DNA of 64,000 nucleotides. Origin: Ascarosepion bandense. Lineage: Eukaryota > Mollusca > Cephalopoda > Sepiida > Sepiidae. Below are positions 9,690 to 17,700 of this stretch, piece after piece. A model generated the notes under the pieces. That model saw only the letters and a list, made by a program, of their open reading frames with translations, did no database searches and had not been told where the DNA came from. Within the stretch, counting starts at the first letter, position 1; every line of letters starts with the position of its first letter. A program made the position numbers and the translations under genes. Location of the stretch: assembly GCA_037127315.1 (NCBI GenBank), contig JBBBDQ010001287.1, positions 4,214,501 to 4,278,500 of the forward strand. The letters run 5' to 3'.

Positions 9690-9950
9690 CAGTTTATTTT
9701 TGTTTTTTCATTCCCGCTTTAACCGAAATAATCGCGTGCCCTTTTTTTTTCACTTTCGACAGTTGAACATTTTCGATAGTTGAACTTGAAAAGTTCAGCT
9801 ATATTTTGTTAGTCACCAGAATATATAACAATAATAATGCTTTCTCAGCACATCTGGGAGATTCAAAACAAAAGTCAAATCACATGAAAATATCAGGGAA
9901 AATAAAGAATAAACTGCATTAACTTACAACATTGAACTGAAAAACTGTTT
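9690..9950. other. Unassigned sequence
   Basis: AT-rich spacer between an S1 SINE and a LINE-A copy. Nothing recognised. Confidence 0.5.
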
Positions 9951-9954
9951 TTTT

Positions 9955-10985
9955 ACTTCTTCTTCTATGTGCCTTGCCCCTTCAGGACGTATGCGATTAT
10001 TGCCTTCCACGTCTCCCTATCCCTGGTGGCTCATAGCATGCTTTCTCCTGTGACATCTCACAACACCCGTTAAGTCATCCTCCTGCTCAGTCCCTTCAAA
10101 TATGTTATCCGCTGTTTTCCCTTGTCTCTTTTCCACTTTATCTGGCCTGTTAGTATCAGGTTCTCCATTGCATGTCAAAGGAACTTTAGTTGTCTCTTCC
10201 TGATGCTCGTATTAATTTCCTTTTCGTTTCCATTCTTTCCAACACCTCATCATTGCTCACATCCTCGGTCCACGATATACGCAGGATCCTTCTGTAGAAC
10301 CACATTTCAGGTGCTTCAAATTTTTCCTTCATCTTTGATGATATTGTCCAACATTCACAGCTCTCTCCCCACCCCCGTATAACCTTCCCTTTCTCTCCAC
10401 CTATGTATCTGTCATCGCACCTGCTTTCTCAGCTTTCTATTGTTCCTTTCTAACTAGTTTGTACTCCTCACTCTTTTCTAATTAATCTTTTTACATTTAT
10501 GTAGCCTCTGCACATCAGTGGCGTTTCCGACTTGCTCGGGGTGAAATGATTAAAAAAAAAATATTGAAGAACTGACATCACATAGCAATCTAGTAGTTTC
10601 TACTTTGTTTCTAGTACAATTTTCCTGTGTCGTAATACTTTACTCAGCTTCTAGAATGCAACTTTCGCCATGCCAATTCTCCTTTAGATCACTGTGTCGC
10701 ACTTTCCGTCTTCTGTTAGAAAAATTCCCAGGTATTTAAATTTTTGTACCTGCTTGATTCTTGTAGCCCACACCTGTACTTGACATTTTCTGTTGCTCTT
10801 TTTGACTGATGAGCATGCATTCGGTTTTCTTGCAGTTTATTTGTAGTCCTTTTTTGTTACTCTTTTCAGCTACCTTCTGTAGGAGGTCTTGTAGTTTTCT
10901 TTTCGTGTCTGCAATCAGCACCGTGTCATCTGGTTGTTCAAATTGTGGCCTCCGATGACAAATTCTGGCATAACATCTAGGGTCT
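9955..10985 (-). mobile_element. LINE-A copy split by a LINE-B tail
   Basis: On the minus strand this runs from the end of the palm domain to the 3' end in TTC repeats (plus strand). A frame near 10736-10940 reads DDTVLIADTKRKLQDLLQK, then KKGLQINCKKTECM, typical of the RT region following the YADD motif. Here the motif reads QPDD because of a small deletion: the intact form NNIRYADD is visible in the 28.2-29.1 kb copy. The element is interrupted at 10361-10561 by a LINE-B 3' tail in the opposite orientation. After that, LINE-A resumes with TATTGAAGAACTGACATCAC. Many frameshifts make it non-functional. Confidence 0.82.
10361..10561 (+). mobile_element. LINE-B 3' tail nested in LINE-A
   Basis: C/T-rich LINE-B 3' untranslated sequence ends in GTAGCCTCTGCACATCAGTG, CTCGGGGTGAAATG and ATTAAAAAAAAAA. 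LINE-A sequence is interrupted exactly at its ends (ATTCACAG before, TATTGAAG after), so this insertion is younger than the host LINE-A copy. Confidence 0.78.
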
Positions 10986-11168
10986 TCAGAATAGTCTACT
11001 ACGTGACTTAGAAATCGAAACCTAAAAACAAACAACAAAAAATAAAATATCTAAATGTATAAATATTATAAAAAAACTAATTAAAAACCAAAGTAAACTA
11101 AGTATATAATAAACAAATTACTAAACCACTAACGCACACATAAACACTAGTAAACGTAATATACTGAC

Positions 11169-11672
11169 TTGGCACACCGGCTGCAGCCGCTCTCACACCG
11201 GCGTGATGTAGCTTCCCTGTGCCTCTTCTACAAGTACTTTCATGGCTTCTGCTCCGATGAGCTTAGATCACTGGTGCCGCCCAAGCACGAATTTACACGA
11301 GATACTAGATTAGCAACTAGGTCCCACCCTTTTACAGTTAAACAAATAAGATGTAACCGTAAATTCTACTCCAACAGCTTCTTTTCTCGCGCTTCCCGCC
11401 TGTGGAACTCCCTTCCACAAGTCTGCTTTCCCGACAGTTACAATCTCCAGATGTTTAAATGTAGGGTCAATAGACACCTCCTATCACACTAACTCCCAAC
11501 TATTCTCACAACACTCTCATCTACCCAACCCTCATTCTCGGTATCCTCACCCGCCTATCACCCACCCTCTGTTATTTCCTATATTTAACCAGCCTTTCTC
11601 CATTCTACGTAGCCCCCTGCACAGTAGTGGCAGTGACATGCCTTGCTCGGGGTGAAACGCTTATATATAAAA
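11169..11672 (+). mobile_element. LINE-B C-terminus plus complete 3' tail
   Basis: A 107-codon frame holds HRRDVASLCLFYKYFHGFCS, DELRSLVPP, RLATRSHPFTVK and SRLWNSLPQ, then CFPDSYNLQMFKCRVNRHLL. This is the extreme C-terminus of a jockey/CR1-group reverse transcriptase. After the stop codon comes the C/T-rich 3' untranslated region and the tail TACGTAGCCCCCTGCACAG, CTCGGGGTGAAACG and A-rich end. The 5' part, including endonuclease and RT catalytic core, is missing. Confidence 0.82.
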
Positions 11673-11729
11673 AAAAAACAAAAAAAAAAACAACTAACAA
11701 AAAATAATAAAGAAAAAGTTCATGAACAA

Positions 11730-11895
11730 CACTATCAATCAGTTAAGTGCCATACGTGATACACGCTTTGGGCGATCATGTCTTGAAAGAGACATGACTG
11801 ACCGGGCAGAAAAATTATCCCGCAGTAGGTTGAAATTGCTTTCTGCGCTGGACTGGTTGCCAGCCAATGCTATAGAACCTCTCCCATTATTTCAC
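11730..11895 (-). mobile_element. S2 SINE, 3' half
   Basis: Plus-strand landmarks are CAGTTAAGTGCCATACGTGA, GGGCGATCATGTCTTGAAAG, ATTATCCCGCAGTAGGTTG and GGTTGCCAGCCAATGC. The tRNA-like head is missing, consistent with 5' truncation of a minus-strand insertion. Confidence 0.72.
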
Positions 11896-11937
11896 TCATA
11901 GGTAGAGAAGGAAAAAATGTATTATATTATTAAGTAG

Positions 11938-12004
11938 TAATTACTGGGCGATCAGTTTATTACTTCATGACAATATAATACTGATCCCCCACTTTATGCC
12001 CAGT
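11938..12004. repeat. Foldback related to the 5.07 kb palindrome
   Basis: Outer arms TACTGGGC and GCCCAGTA and inner arms GATCAGT...ACTGATC are complementary. The right side contains ACTGATCCCCCACTTTATG, matching the arm of the element at 5068-5122. Confidence 0.55.
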
Positions 12005-12034
12005 AGAAGGGTTACTCATGTTTTCAACTATTAT

Positions 12035-12196
12035 ATTCAGTCAGTCAGTTAAGTGCCAGACGTGATACACGCTTTGGGTGTTCATGTCTTGAAAGGGACA
12101 TGACTGACCGAGCAGAAGATTATCCCGCAGTTGGTTGCCATTGCTTTCTGCGGTAGGCTGGTTGCCAGACAATACTATAAAACCCAATCTGTCCTA
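12035..12196 (-). mobile_element. S2 SINE, 3' half, abutting LINE-A
   Basis: Same order of motifs as the copy 300 bp upstream (GTCAGTCAGTTAAGTGCCAG to AACCCAATCTGTCCTATT). It stops exactly where the TTCTTC 3' end of a LINE-A copy begins, so the LINE probably inserted into the SINE or the SINE is truncated there. Confidence 0.72.
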
Positions 12197-12747
12197 TTCT
12201 TCTTCTATGTGCCCTGTCCCTTCAGGACGTAGACGATCATGGCTCTCCACGTCTCCCTATCCCTTGTGGCTCTTAGTATGTTTGCTCCTGTTGCTCCTGG
12301 CAACCCCCGTTCCGTCATCCACCTGATCAGACTCTGCAGATATGTTATCCGCTGCCTTCCTCTGTCTCTCCTTCCTTCTATCTGTCCAGTCAGTATCAGG
12401 TTCTCCAGGCTCTCCTTCTTCATTGCATGTCCCAGGAACTTCAGTTGTCTCTTCCTGATGCTCAGCATCAATTTCCTTTTGTTGCCATTCTTTCTAACAC
12501 CTCATCGTTGCTTGTATGCTCTGTCCACGATATCCGTAGCATCCTTCTGTAGAACCACATTTCGGCCGCTTCCAGTTTTTTCCTCATTTTCGATGATATT
12601 GTCCAGCATTCACAGCCGTATTGAAGAACTGACATCACGTAGCAGTCCAGCACTCTTTTCTTTGTTTCTAGTGAAATTTTCCTGCGTGTTAGTACTTTGC
12701 TCATCTTCTTGAATGCATCCTTGTGCTTTTGGATCTCAGGAATATTA
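12197..12747 (-). mobile_element. LINE-A 3' fragment, copy 1 of a near-identical pair
   Basis: Minus-strand frames give MSKVLTRRKISLETKKRVLD, CYVMSVLQYGCECWTISSKM, EAAEMWFYRRMLRISWTEH, then MMLSIRKRQLKFLGHAMKKE and ATRDRETWRAMI. A frameshift splits the frame near 12470. The 3' end is the usual CGTCCTGAAGGGACAGGGCA followed by GAA repeats (plus-strand TTCTTC). The catalytic core is absent. Confidence 0.83.
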
Positions 12748-12765
12748 ATGTATAGAAAATGATGT

Positions 12766-12822
12766 GGTAACAAAGTGAGGGGTCAGTTTAGATATTGATT
12801 GTAATACGGAACTGATTAAGTA
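12766..12822. repeat. Degenerate foldback arm
   Basis: AAAGTGAGGGGTCAGTTTAG resembles the arm at 5068-5085. The opposite arm is poorly preserved. Confidence 0.4.
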
Positions 12823-12826
12823 GACA

Positions 12827-13230
12827 CCTTCTTCTATGTGCCCTGTCCATTCATGGATCTCCACGTCTCCCTATCCCTTGTGGCTCTTAATATGTTTGCT
12901 CCTGTTGCTCCTGGCAACCCCCGTTCCGTCATCCACCTGATCAGACCCTGCAAATATGTTATCCGCTGCCTTCCTCTGTCTCTCCTTCCTTCTATCTGTC
13001 CAGTCAGTATCAGGTTCTCCAGGCTCTCTTTCCTCATTGCATGTCCCAGGAACTTCAGTTGTCTCTTCCTGATGCTCAGCATCAATTTCCTTTTTGTTGC
13101 CATTCTTTCTAACACCTCGTCGTTGCTTGTATGCTCAGTCCACGATATCCGTAGCATCCTTCTGTAGAACCACATTTCGGCCGCTTCCAGTTTTGTCCTC
13201 ATTTTCGATGATATTGTCCAGCATTCACAG
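12827..13230 (-). mobile_element. LINE-A 3' fragment, copy 2 of a near-identical pair
   Basis: The fragment runs nearly base for base with 12197-12610, apart from a short deletion next to the 3' end (CAGGACGTAGACGATC missing) and scattered substitutions. The frame reads WFYRRMLRISWTEHTSND and MLSIRKRQLKFLGHAMRKE through GANILRATRDRETW. It ends at 13230 inside ATTCACAG, where an S2 piece begins. Confidence 0.82.
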
Positions 13231-13315
13231 AACCTATAACTGAGAAGAAGAGACGGATTATCTTTCCCAAGGGTATTTGTGTTAAAATTGAATTCGAACT
13301 CGGACCACTTTAAAT
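13231..13315 (-). mobile_element. S2 SINE 5' piece
   Basis: GAGACGGATTATCTTTCCCA, GGGTATTTGTG and GAATTCGAACTCGG match the head-proximal half of S2 on the minus strand. The 3' half is missing and replaced by LINE-A. Confidence 0.6.
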
Positions 13316-13329
13316 AACCAAATCTACAC

Positions 13330-13446
13330 GCTTCTAATTCCTGTCTCGTGCAATCAGACTGGCAACTGGGTCTCACTCATTCACAATTAGATCAGCTAAA
13401 TGCAGACGACAATTCTACTCTTGCAGTTTCTTTTCCCGCACTCATT
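13330..13446 (+). mobile_element. LINE-B internal fragment
   Basis: CAGACTGGCAACTGGGTCTC, ACTCATTCACA and GCAGACGACAATTCTACTC correspond to the RLATGSHSFTI..CRRQFYSCSF segment of the LINE-B C-terminus. Short and truncated at both ends. Confidence 0.6.
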
Positions 13447-13920
13447 AGGCTCATTGTCTTATAGAGTTAACATTCTTTAGCACTTTTTTTGGCAGTGCTA
13501 TGCTTGGCAACCAGTGTAATCGCTCTAAATTCTACTCCGGTATTTCAACTCTGAATATTTAATTTATCATGCCTGTAGGATTGTCCTTGCTCAAATTACC
13601 TTAGCCTGTCAGTATATCTATTAAAATTACGTTTGGTTTTGCTATTTTGTTTCTGTTCAATATGACCTGTATTGGTTTCACTTCAGATTTTAATATTTTT
13701 GGTCCTAACGACAAGGATTCTTTTAGAGACTTGATAGTATCACAGAACATATATTTTCATGTCTTCATCTACTTACACCAACTTTCCTCTCATTTTTCTC
13801 AGTGCCTGCTTATTTGACATTTCATGTCCATGTTCAGAGAATTATTATTTTTTTGTTTTATGTGAACAGTTTCTGGGTGACAATCTAGTTATTCCTGTCG
13901 GTCATATATTTTATCTTAAC
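13447..13920. other. Unassigned sequence
   Basis: No recognised gene or repeat. A 71-codon plus-strand frame (13759-13974) is hydrophobic but has no identifiable domain. Confidence 0.45.
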
Positions 13921-13944
13921 AGGCGAGGAATCATTTTCGCAAAC

Positions 13945-13990
13945 GTTTTTCTTTTTTTTACGAACAGCCACTAGCTGTTCGTCAGGTGAC
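13945..13990 (-). ncRNA. Hammerhead-like hairpin of PLE type (degenerate)
   Basis: On the minus strand CACCTGACGA is followed by a perfect 9-bp hairpin, ACGAACAGC / GCTGTTCGT (plus-strand 13960-13968 and 13974-13982), around a 5-nt loop. CTGACGA plus a five-pair ACAGC/GCTGT stem matches strand one and stem II of a hammerhead. The expected GAAA after the stem is not intact (GTAAAA). I read it as a decayed ribozyme or PLE end. Confidence 0.38.
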
Positions 13991-14270
13991 ATCTATTGCA
14001 CTTGTTGCGTCTTACTTGGCGAGAAATTAATTCCAATAAACTTACTCCCTCCCAACACACTTCAAGCTGATACCTTTCATAATTAAAGTGATAAAAGTCG
14101 GAAATTTTCTTGGGATTGACAGAGGCGTGGTTTCCTTTTGTCACCGAGTCGAGCTATAAAAGTAGGATAATATGCATGTTTATGAATATATATTTAAAAG
14201 CTCTGTTATATTACACTGGGCACTGTTCTATTAAGACCTAATAAATATTTATATATCGATGTGTACCTGT
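13991..14270. other. Unassigned sequence, possibly part of a PLE end
   Basis: No coding signal. It lies between a hammerhead-like hairpin and the PLE C-terminal fragment. Confidence 0.4.
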
Positions 14271-14313
14271 GTGTACACACACACACACACATACACACAC
14301 ACATATATATATG

Positions 14314-14350
<37 letters not shown>
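14271..14350. repeat. (CA)n and (TA)n microsatellites
   Basis: Interleaved CA and TA runs. They supply the low-complexity parts of the open frames on both strands. Confidence 0.93.
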
Positions 14351-14351
14351 T

Positions 14352-14588
14352 ACTACAACCACGCTCTCCCGTAGACTTACATGTTATCTTTCTGATCAGA
14401 GTACTATTAAACAACATTTCTCTGAAAAACATAAACATGTAGGTAATATCAGACAGATTTTGGTCAACAATACGGTTATCCTTACTCATACACACAGTAA
14501 GAGGAACCTGCAGATATTGGAGGCCACGTACATCAAATCGAAACAACCAACACTCAATAAAATCAATTTTAAATTACATTGCATTTGA
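14352..14588 (+). mobile_element. Penelope-like element, C-terminal GIY-YIG region
   Basis: The frame reads TTTLSRRLTCYLSDQSTIKQ, HFSEKHK, then NTVILTHTHSKRNLQILEAT, YIKSKQPTLNK and stops at 14586. The pattern of TLS.RL, an IK.HF..H segment, then LQILEA.YIK...P.LN is that of the C-terminal endonuclease region of Penelope-like elements. The start of the GIY-YIG domain and the whole reverse transcriptase lie outside the preserved part. Its sequel (3' untranslated region, hammerhead-like motif and possible N-terminal start) is consistent with a PLE terminus. Confidence 0.6.
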
Positions 14589-14768
14589 CTACATGGTTTT
14601 GTTGTCATTTCGCGCTTTCACGCGGTGTGACGTCATAAAACCGCATCGCAAACTTAAGAACTGCGGTTATTATTTTTGGTAACTATTGCCGTTGCCAAGC
14701 GGAGTTTTATGTCAACACAAAATAAAATCGTCGGTGATGGTGGATGTTATAATATTTCAGTTTAAACA

Positions 14769-14811
14769 ACTTCTCTGAAGATGGCTCATGTGAGCCGAAA
14801 GCTTAGAAGAA
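14769..14811 (+). ncRNA. Hammerhead ribozyme-like motif at PLE terminus
   Basis: CTTCT then CTGAAGA, a one-base T, GGCTC-ATGT-GAGCC, GAAA, GCTT and AGAAG. Stem I is CTTCT/AGAAG (five pairs). Stem II is GGCTC/GAGCC (five pairs) with a 4-nt loop. CTGAAGA and GAAA keep the conserved core (CUGANGA and GAAA). Stem III is reduced to a single possible A-U pair around GC, followed by U at the cleavage position. Very short stem III is known for hammerheads of Penelope-like elements. Activity is not shown by sequence alone. Confidence 0.58.
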
Positions 14812-14982
14812 AACCAATAAATAATTATCCAAATGTTGGAGAATTTTTGTCTTTATTTTCAACTGAAATTAAAGCAAAAATACGACGTTTAGAACGGCTC
14901 ATGATTAAACATAAGAGACATTCATTTTCTCTTATATTTAACAACATATGTTTAGAAAATTACTTGCTGCCTCGATATACTA
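14781..14982 (+). mobile_element. Possible N-terminal start of a PLE frame
   Basis: An 89-codon open frame starts inside the hammerhead-like motif. It contains FLSLFSTEIKAKIRRLERLM and HSFSLIFNNICLENYLLP, which loosely resembles the helical N-terminal segment found before the RT in Penelope-like proteins. The frame then runs into a TA microsatellite. The assignment is inferred from position and general character and is weak. Confidence 0.33.
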
Positions 14983-15048
14983 AATATATATATATATATA
15001 ATATACTCAATCAATCAATATATATATATATATATATATATATTGATT
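14983..15048. repeat. (AT)n with palindromic ATTGATTGAT borders
   Basis: TA runs flanked on the left by CAATCAATCAATATAT and on the right by ATATTGATTGAT, giving a near-perfect palindrome. Confidence 0.88.
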
Positions 15049-15062
15049 GATTAATTGTTTAA

Positions 15063-15252
15063 TTTTTTTTTCCAATCATATCACCCCGAGCAAGGCGGTA
15101 ACGCCACTGACGTGCAGGGGTCTACATAAGAGTGAAGAGATTTGAAAAGCGAAAGTCGAAAACCACATCATAAACAGGAAACAAGGGATGAGCCTCTTCA
15201 CCCTTCAATAGACGTGGGTGGAGTGTAAACCGGGCGATAGTTTAGTTTATCT
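15063..15252 (-). mobile_element. S1 SINE, single copy
   Basis: Minus-strand S1: the plus strand shows the tail complement CATATCACCCCGAGCAAGGC, then GGATGAGCCTCTTCACC and the head complement AAACCGGGCGATAGTTTAG. Confidence 0.66.
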
Positions 15253-15346
15253 AAATACTTAGTTTTTGGTCATAATAAAATTAGACCAGTATAAAGTTGT
15301 ATTAAAATGTGTTCAATACAAACATATTGTTGAACTTTTAAAGAGT

Positions 15347-15499
15347 TTGCATTTGTAAACCAGTTATTACGTGACCTAGGTTTCTAACATGTCGTGTCTT
15401 CAGGTGAATTGCAATAACTAATGAGTTATTAAAAATCGCCTAAAGACACCACATGGTAGAAGCCTAGGTCGCAAAATAACTCGTTTACAAATGAAAAAA
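15347..15499. mobile_element. Palindromic MITE-like foldback, ~65-bp arms
   Basis: The left arm (15347-15410) and right arm (about 15433-15499) are mutually complementary over about 65 bp with a few mismatches. Matching blocks are CATTTGTAAAC / GTTTACAAATG, GACCTAGG / CCTAGGTC, and TGTCTTCAGG / CCTAAAGACA. The short loop is itself palindromic (AATAACTAATGAGTTATT). There is no coding capacity. The adjoining AT-rich DNA obscures any target duplication. Confidence 0.72.
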
Positions 15500-15530
15500 A
15501 TTATATATATATATATATATATATATTTTT
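15500..15530. repeat. (AT)n microsatellite
   Basis: Short TA run between the foldback and a LINE-B tail. Confidence 0.93.
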
Positions 15531-16155
15531 AATCATTTCACCCCGAGCAAGGCAGAAACGCCACTGATGTGCAGGGGGTTACATAAATGTAAAAAGATTA
15601 ATTAGAAAAGAGTGAGGAGTACAAGCTAGTTAGAAAGGAACAATAGAAAGCTGAGAAAGCAGGTGCGATGACAGATACATAGGTGGAGAGAAAGGGAAGG
15701 TTATACAGGGGAGGGGAGAGAGCTAGAGGCCAGTGGTTAGTAGATGAGTATTAACTTTGCATTTAAATTTCTGGAGGTTGTAGCCGTCAGGAAAGCAAGA
15801 ATACGGGAGTGAGTTCCATAGGCGGGAATTGCGAGAGAGGAAGCTGCAGGAGTAGAATTGTCGTCTGCATTTGACTAACTTGACTGTGAATGGGTGGGAC
15901 TCAGTTGCCAGTCTGGTTGCACGGGTAAACACCTGTTGAGGAGGTATCAGTGACTTAAGCTCGTCCGAACAGAAGCCATGAAAGTATTTATAGAAGAGAC
16001 AGAGGGAGGCCACATTTCGACGATGGAAAAGTGGCTGCAGTCAAGTCGCCAGATCAGTACCTATCACATTACAAACTCTCCTTTGGAGCTTGTCAAGAAC
16101 ACTGAGGAGACCGGCAGGGGCACCTGACCATAAATGGCAGCAGTACTTGTATCAG
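15531..16155 (-). mobile_element. LINE-B 3' portion
   Basis: From the 3' tail complement (CATTTCACCCCGAGCAAGGC) through the 3' untranslated region to a minus-strand frame MASLCLFYKYFHGFCSDELK, SLIPPQQVFTRATRLATES, SRNSRLWNSLPYSC and FPDGYNLQKFKCKVNTHLL. Upstream sequence up to about 16155 corresponds to the WSGAP...LD.LQ..V.NVIG segment seen at 33.8 kb, with frameshifts. The catalytic core is missing. Confidence 0.82.
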
Positions 16156-16600
16156 ACAAGGTGGTACTCGAGTGAAAGAACAGCAATATGTGTGTAGGTG
16201 AAAGAAGAGATGTTTATTGTAAAGAGAATGCACTACGGCAAGACAGGGAATCAGGTGACAGGCTAGTTATTGCCGAAGCAAGTCATAGGTATCCCCTGGG
16301 GGCACCCCTGGGTAATGTTTAGCAAGTTTGTTTTGCTAGAAATTGTGTAATGAGTTCGATCTTCACTGGGCGTCCCATAATTTCCGTTTTGTGCCACATC
16401 TAAACTGTGCTTGTAAAATCACCCCGGGTATCTCCTGTGCTCACTATATATGACTACTAATATTGTCAATTCACACAGACGATAGAGAGTGTGGGACATT
16501 TAATGACAAAAATAATCGCTGTATAATGATATATTCAATTGCTTGATCAACCACCGTATATTCAAGTAATACATTTTTACAATATCTTATCTTTTCTGGA
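16156..16600. other. Unassigned sequence
   Basis: Contains GGTATCCCCTGGGGGCACCC (a GC-rich partial palindrome) near 16290. No gene or named repeat recognised. Confidence 0.45.
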
Positions 16601-16727
16601 AGATATTGTCTTATAACAATTTTAACTGTTCATTAAAAAAAACTGAATATATAGCCAAATACATAAAAATAATAGATAACATTATATCTAAACTTATTTA
16701 TAAATGGAACTTTGTCTGTATGTGCGC

Positions 16728-17000
16728 CCGTGCGTGTGTGTGTGTGTCTCTGTGTGTGTGTGTGTCCGTTACTTATAAACTCCGAAACGGCTGAACCGAT
16801 TTTCTTGAAAATTTACACAGTTGTACTATAAGCATCTGCGAGTGTTCTTAGCTAGGTTTTGTGTCGAGGTACCCCCGATAAATATCGAAAATCAATAATC
16901 GAAAAATTCGGGTTATAGAAGGATTGGTCCGATTTTAATCAAATGTGATACACTCATAAACAAAGACATAAGAAACAATAATAATAAGTTTCAAGGTTGT
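16728..17000 (+). repeat. GT microsatellite followed by a dispersed-repeat-like segment
   Basis: A (GT)n/(TC)n stretch (16733-16766) precedes AAACGGCTGAACCGATTTTC, a motif that I associate with dispersed repeats in many invertebrate genomes. The element family cannot be named from the sequence alone. Confidence 0.4.
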
Positions 17001-17029
17001 GGTTATAACAATATTGCAGAAAATCGATA

Positions 17030-17033
<4 letters not shown>

Positions 17034-17085
<52 letters not shown>
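17034..17085. repeat. (AT)n microsatellite
   Basis: About 26 uninterrupted AT units, followed by a short TG-rich run. Confidence 0.97.
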
Positions 17086-17089
<4 letters not shown>

Positions 17090-17310
17090 CAAGATGTTTG
17101 TGTGTGTGTCTGTTTATCTGCCTGTATGTTTGTATTTTTTTCAGGCGTTTTATTTTAGTTTTTGCTTCGGGTTTGACTCTAAGTAGATATAATTGTAGTT
17201 CTTAGTCTCAGCCATGATACCATTTTATCAGAGGACTTATTTAGCCTTGAAAATTCAGTTTACGACTAAAAGAATCGCCGACGCGCTCCAATCGTGGCTA
17301 GAGACAATCG

Positions 17311-17368
17311 GATGTCTAACCGTACTGATTAGTTGTGATACAGCAAAGCAGGACTGTCTACGGATGAC
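17311..17368 (+). ncRNA. Hammerhead ribozyme copy 1, core mutated
   Basis: Stem I is CCGTA (17320-17324) with TACGG (17359-17363), plus an outer GTC/GAC pairing. Strand one reads CTGATTA instead of CTGATGA. Stem II is GTTG-TGATA-CAGC, still pairable with one wobble. The second core strand is AAAG instead of GAAA. Stem III is CAG/CTG with a 2-nt loop, followed by the GTC cleavage triplet. The architecture is intact but core changes predict loss of activity. Confidence 0.6.
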
Positions 17369-17618
17369 GATTTACGCTCTCACCCGCTGATTGTGTACTC
17401 TGGTGAAATAGTAGACTTTAAAAACAGTCGCTACTCACGCATTTACGAATCGTTTATTCTGTAACGAATTTGAACACTCTCAGCTACTAGCGTGTATTGT
17501 CATTGTGTATATAACTCGTTAAAATCCACTTTTACCCACCGAGTGCCTATAGCTTACACGTAGAATCGCCGACTGATATCAGTTCGCTCGGGTTTGAAAC
17601 CTTGCTATAATCAATCGG

Positions 17619-17675
17619 ATGTCTATCGTGCTGATGAGCTGTGATACAGCGAAACAGAACTGTCTGTAGATGACT
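17619..17675 (+). ncRNA. Hammerhead ribozyme copy 2, canonical core
   Basis: CTGATGA (17631-17637), stem II GCTG-TGATA-CAGC (17638-17650), GAAA (17651-17654), stem III CAG-AA-CTG, then GTC with predicted cleavage after 17664. All conserved core bases are present. Stem III closes a 2-nt loop, which suggests that activity may need dimerisation. Stem I here is weaker than in copy 1, with mainly G-U pairs next to the core plus a conserved outer GTC (17621-17623) / GAC (17672-17674). Confidence 0.68.
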
Positions 17676-17700
17676 ATATATATATATATATATTATATCT
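17676..17700. repeat. (TA)n microsatellite
   Basis: Short TA run directly after ribozyme copy 2. Confidence 0.9.

Larger units (their letters stand above)
17250..17680 (+). mobile_element. Retrozyme-like direct repeat with two hammerhead motifs
   Basis: Two direct copies of AGAATCGCCGAC (17268 and 17562) and of ATCGGATGTCTA (17308 and 17614) are each followed by a hammerhead-type sequence. Equivalent CTGA positions are 17325 and 17631, so the unit is 306 bp. Predicted cleavage after GTC in each copy (17358 and 17664) would release one 306-nt RNA. Retrozymes are known small non-autonomous retroelements made of tandem hammerhead-bearing units of a few hundred nucleotides. This has that architecture, with no open reading frame. 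Only one full interval plus flanking partial sequence survives. A TA microsatellite truncates the right side. Confidence 0.62.
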
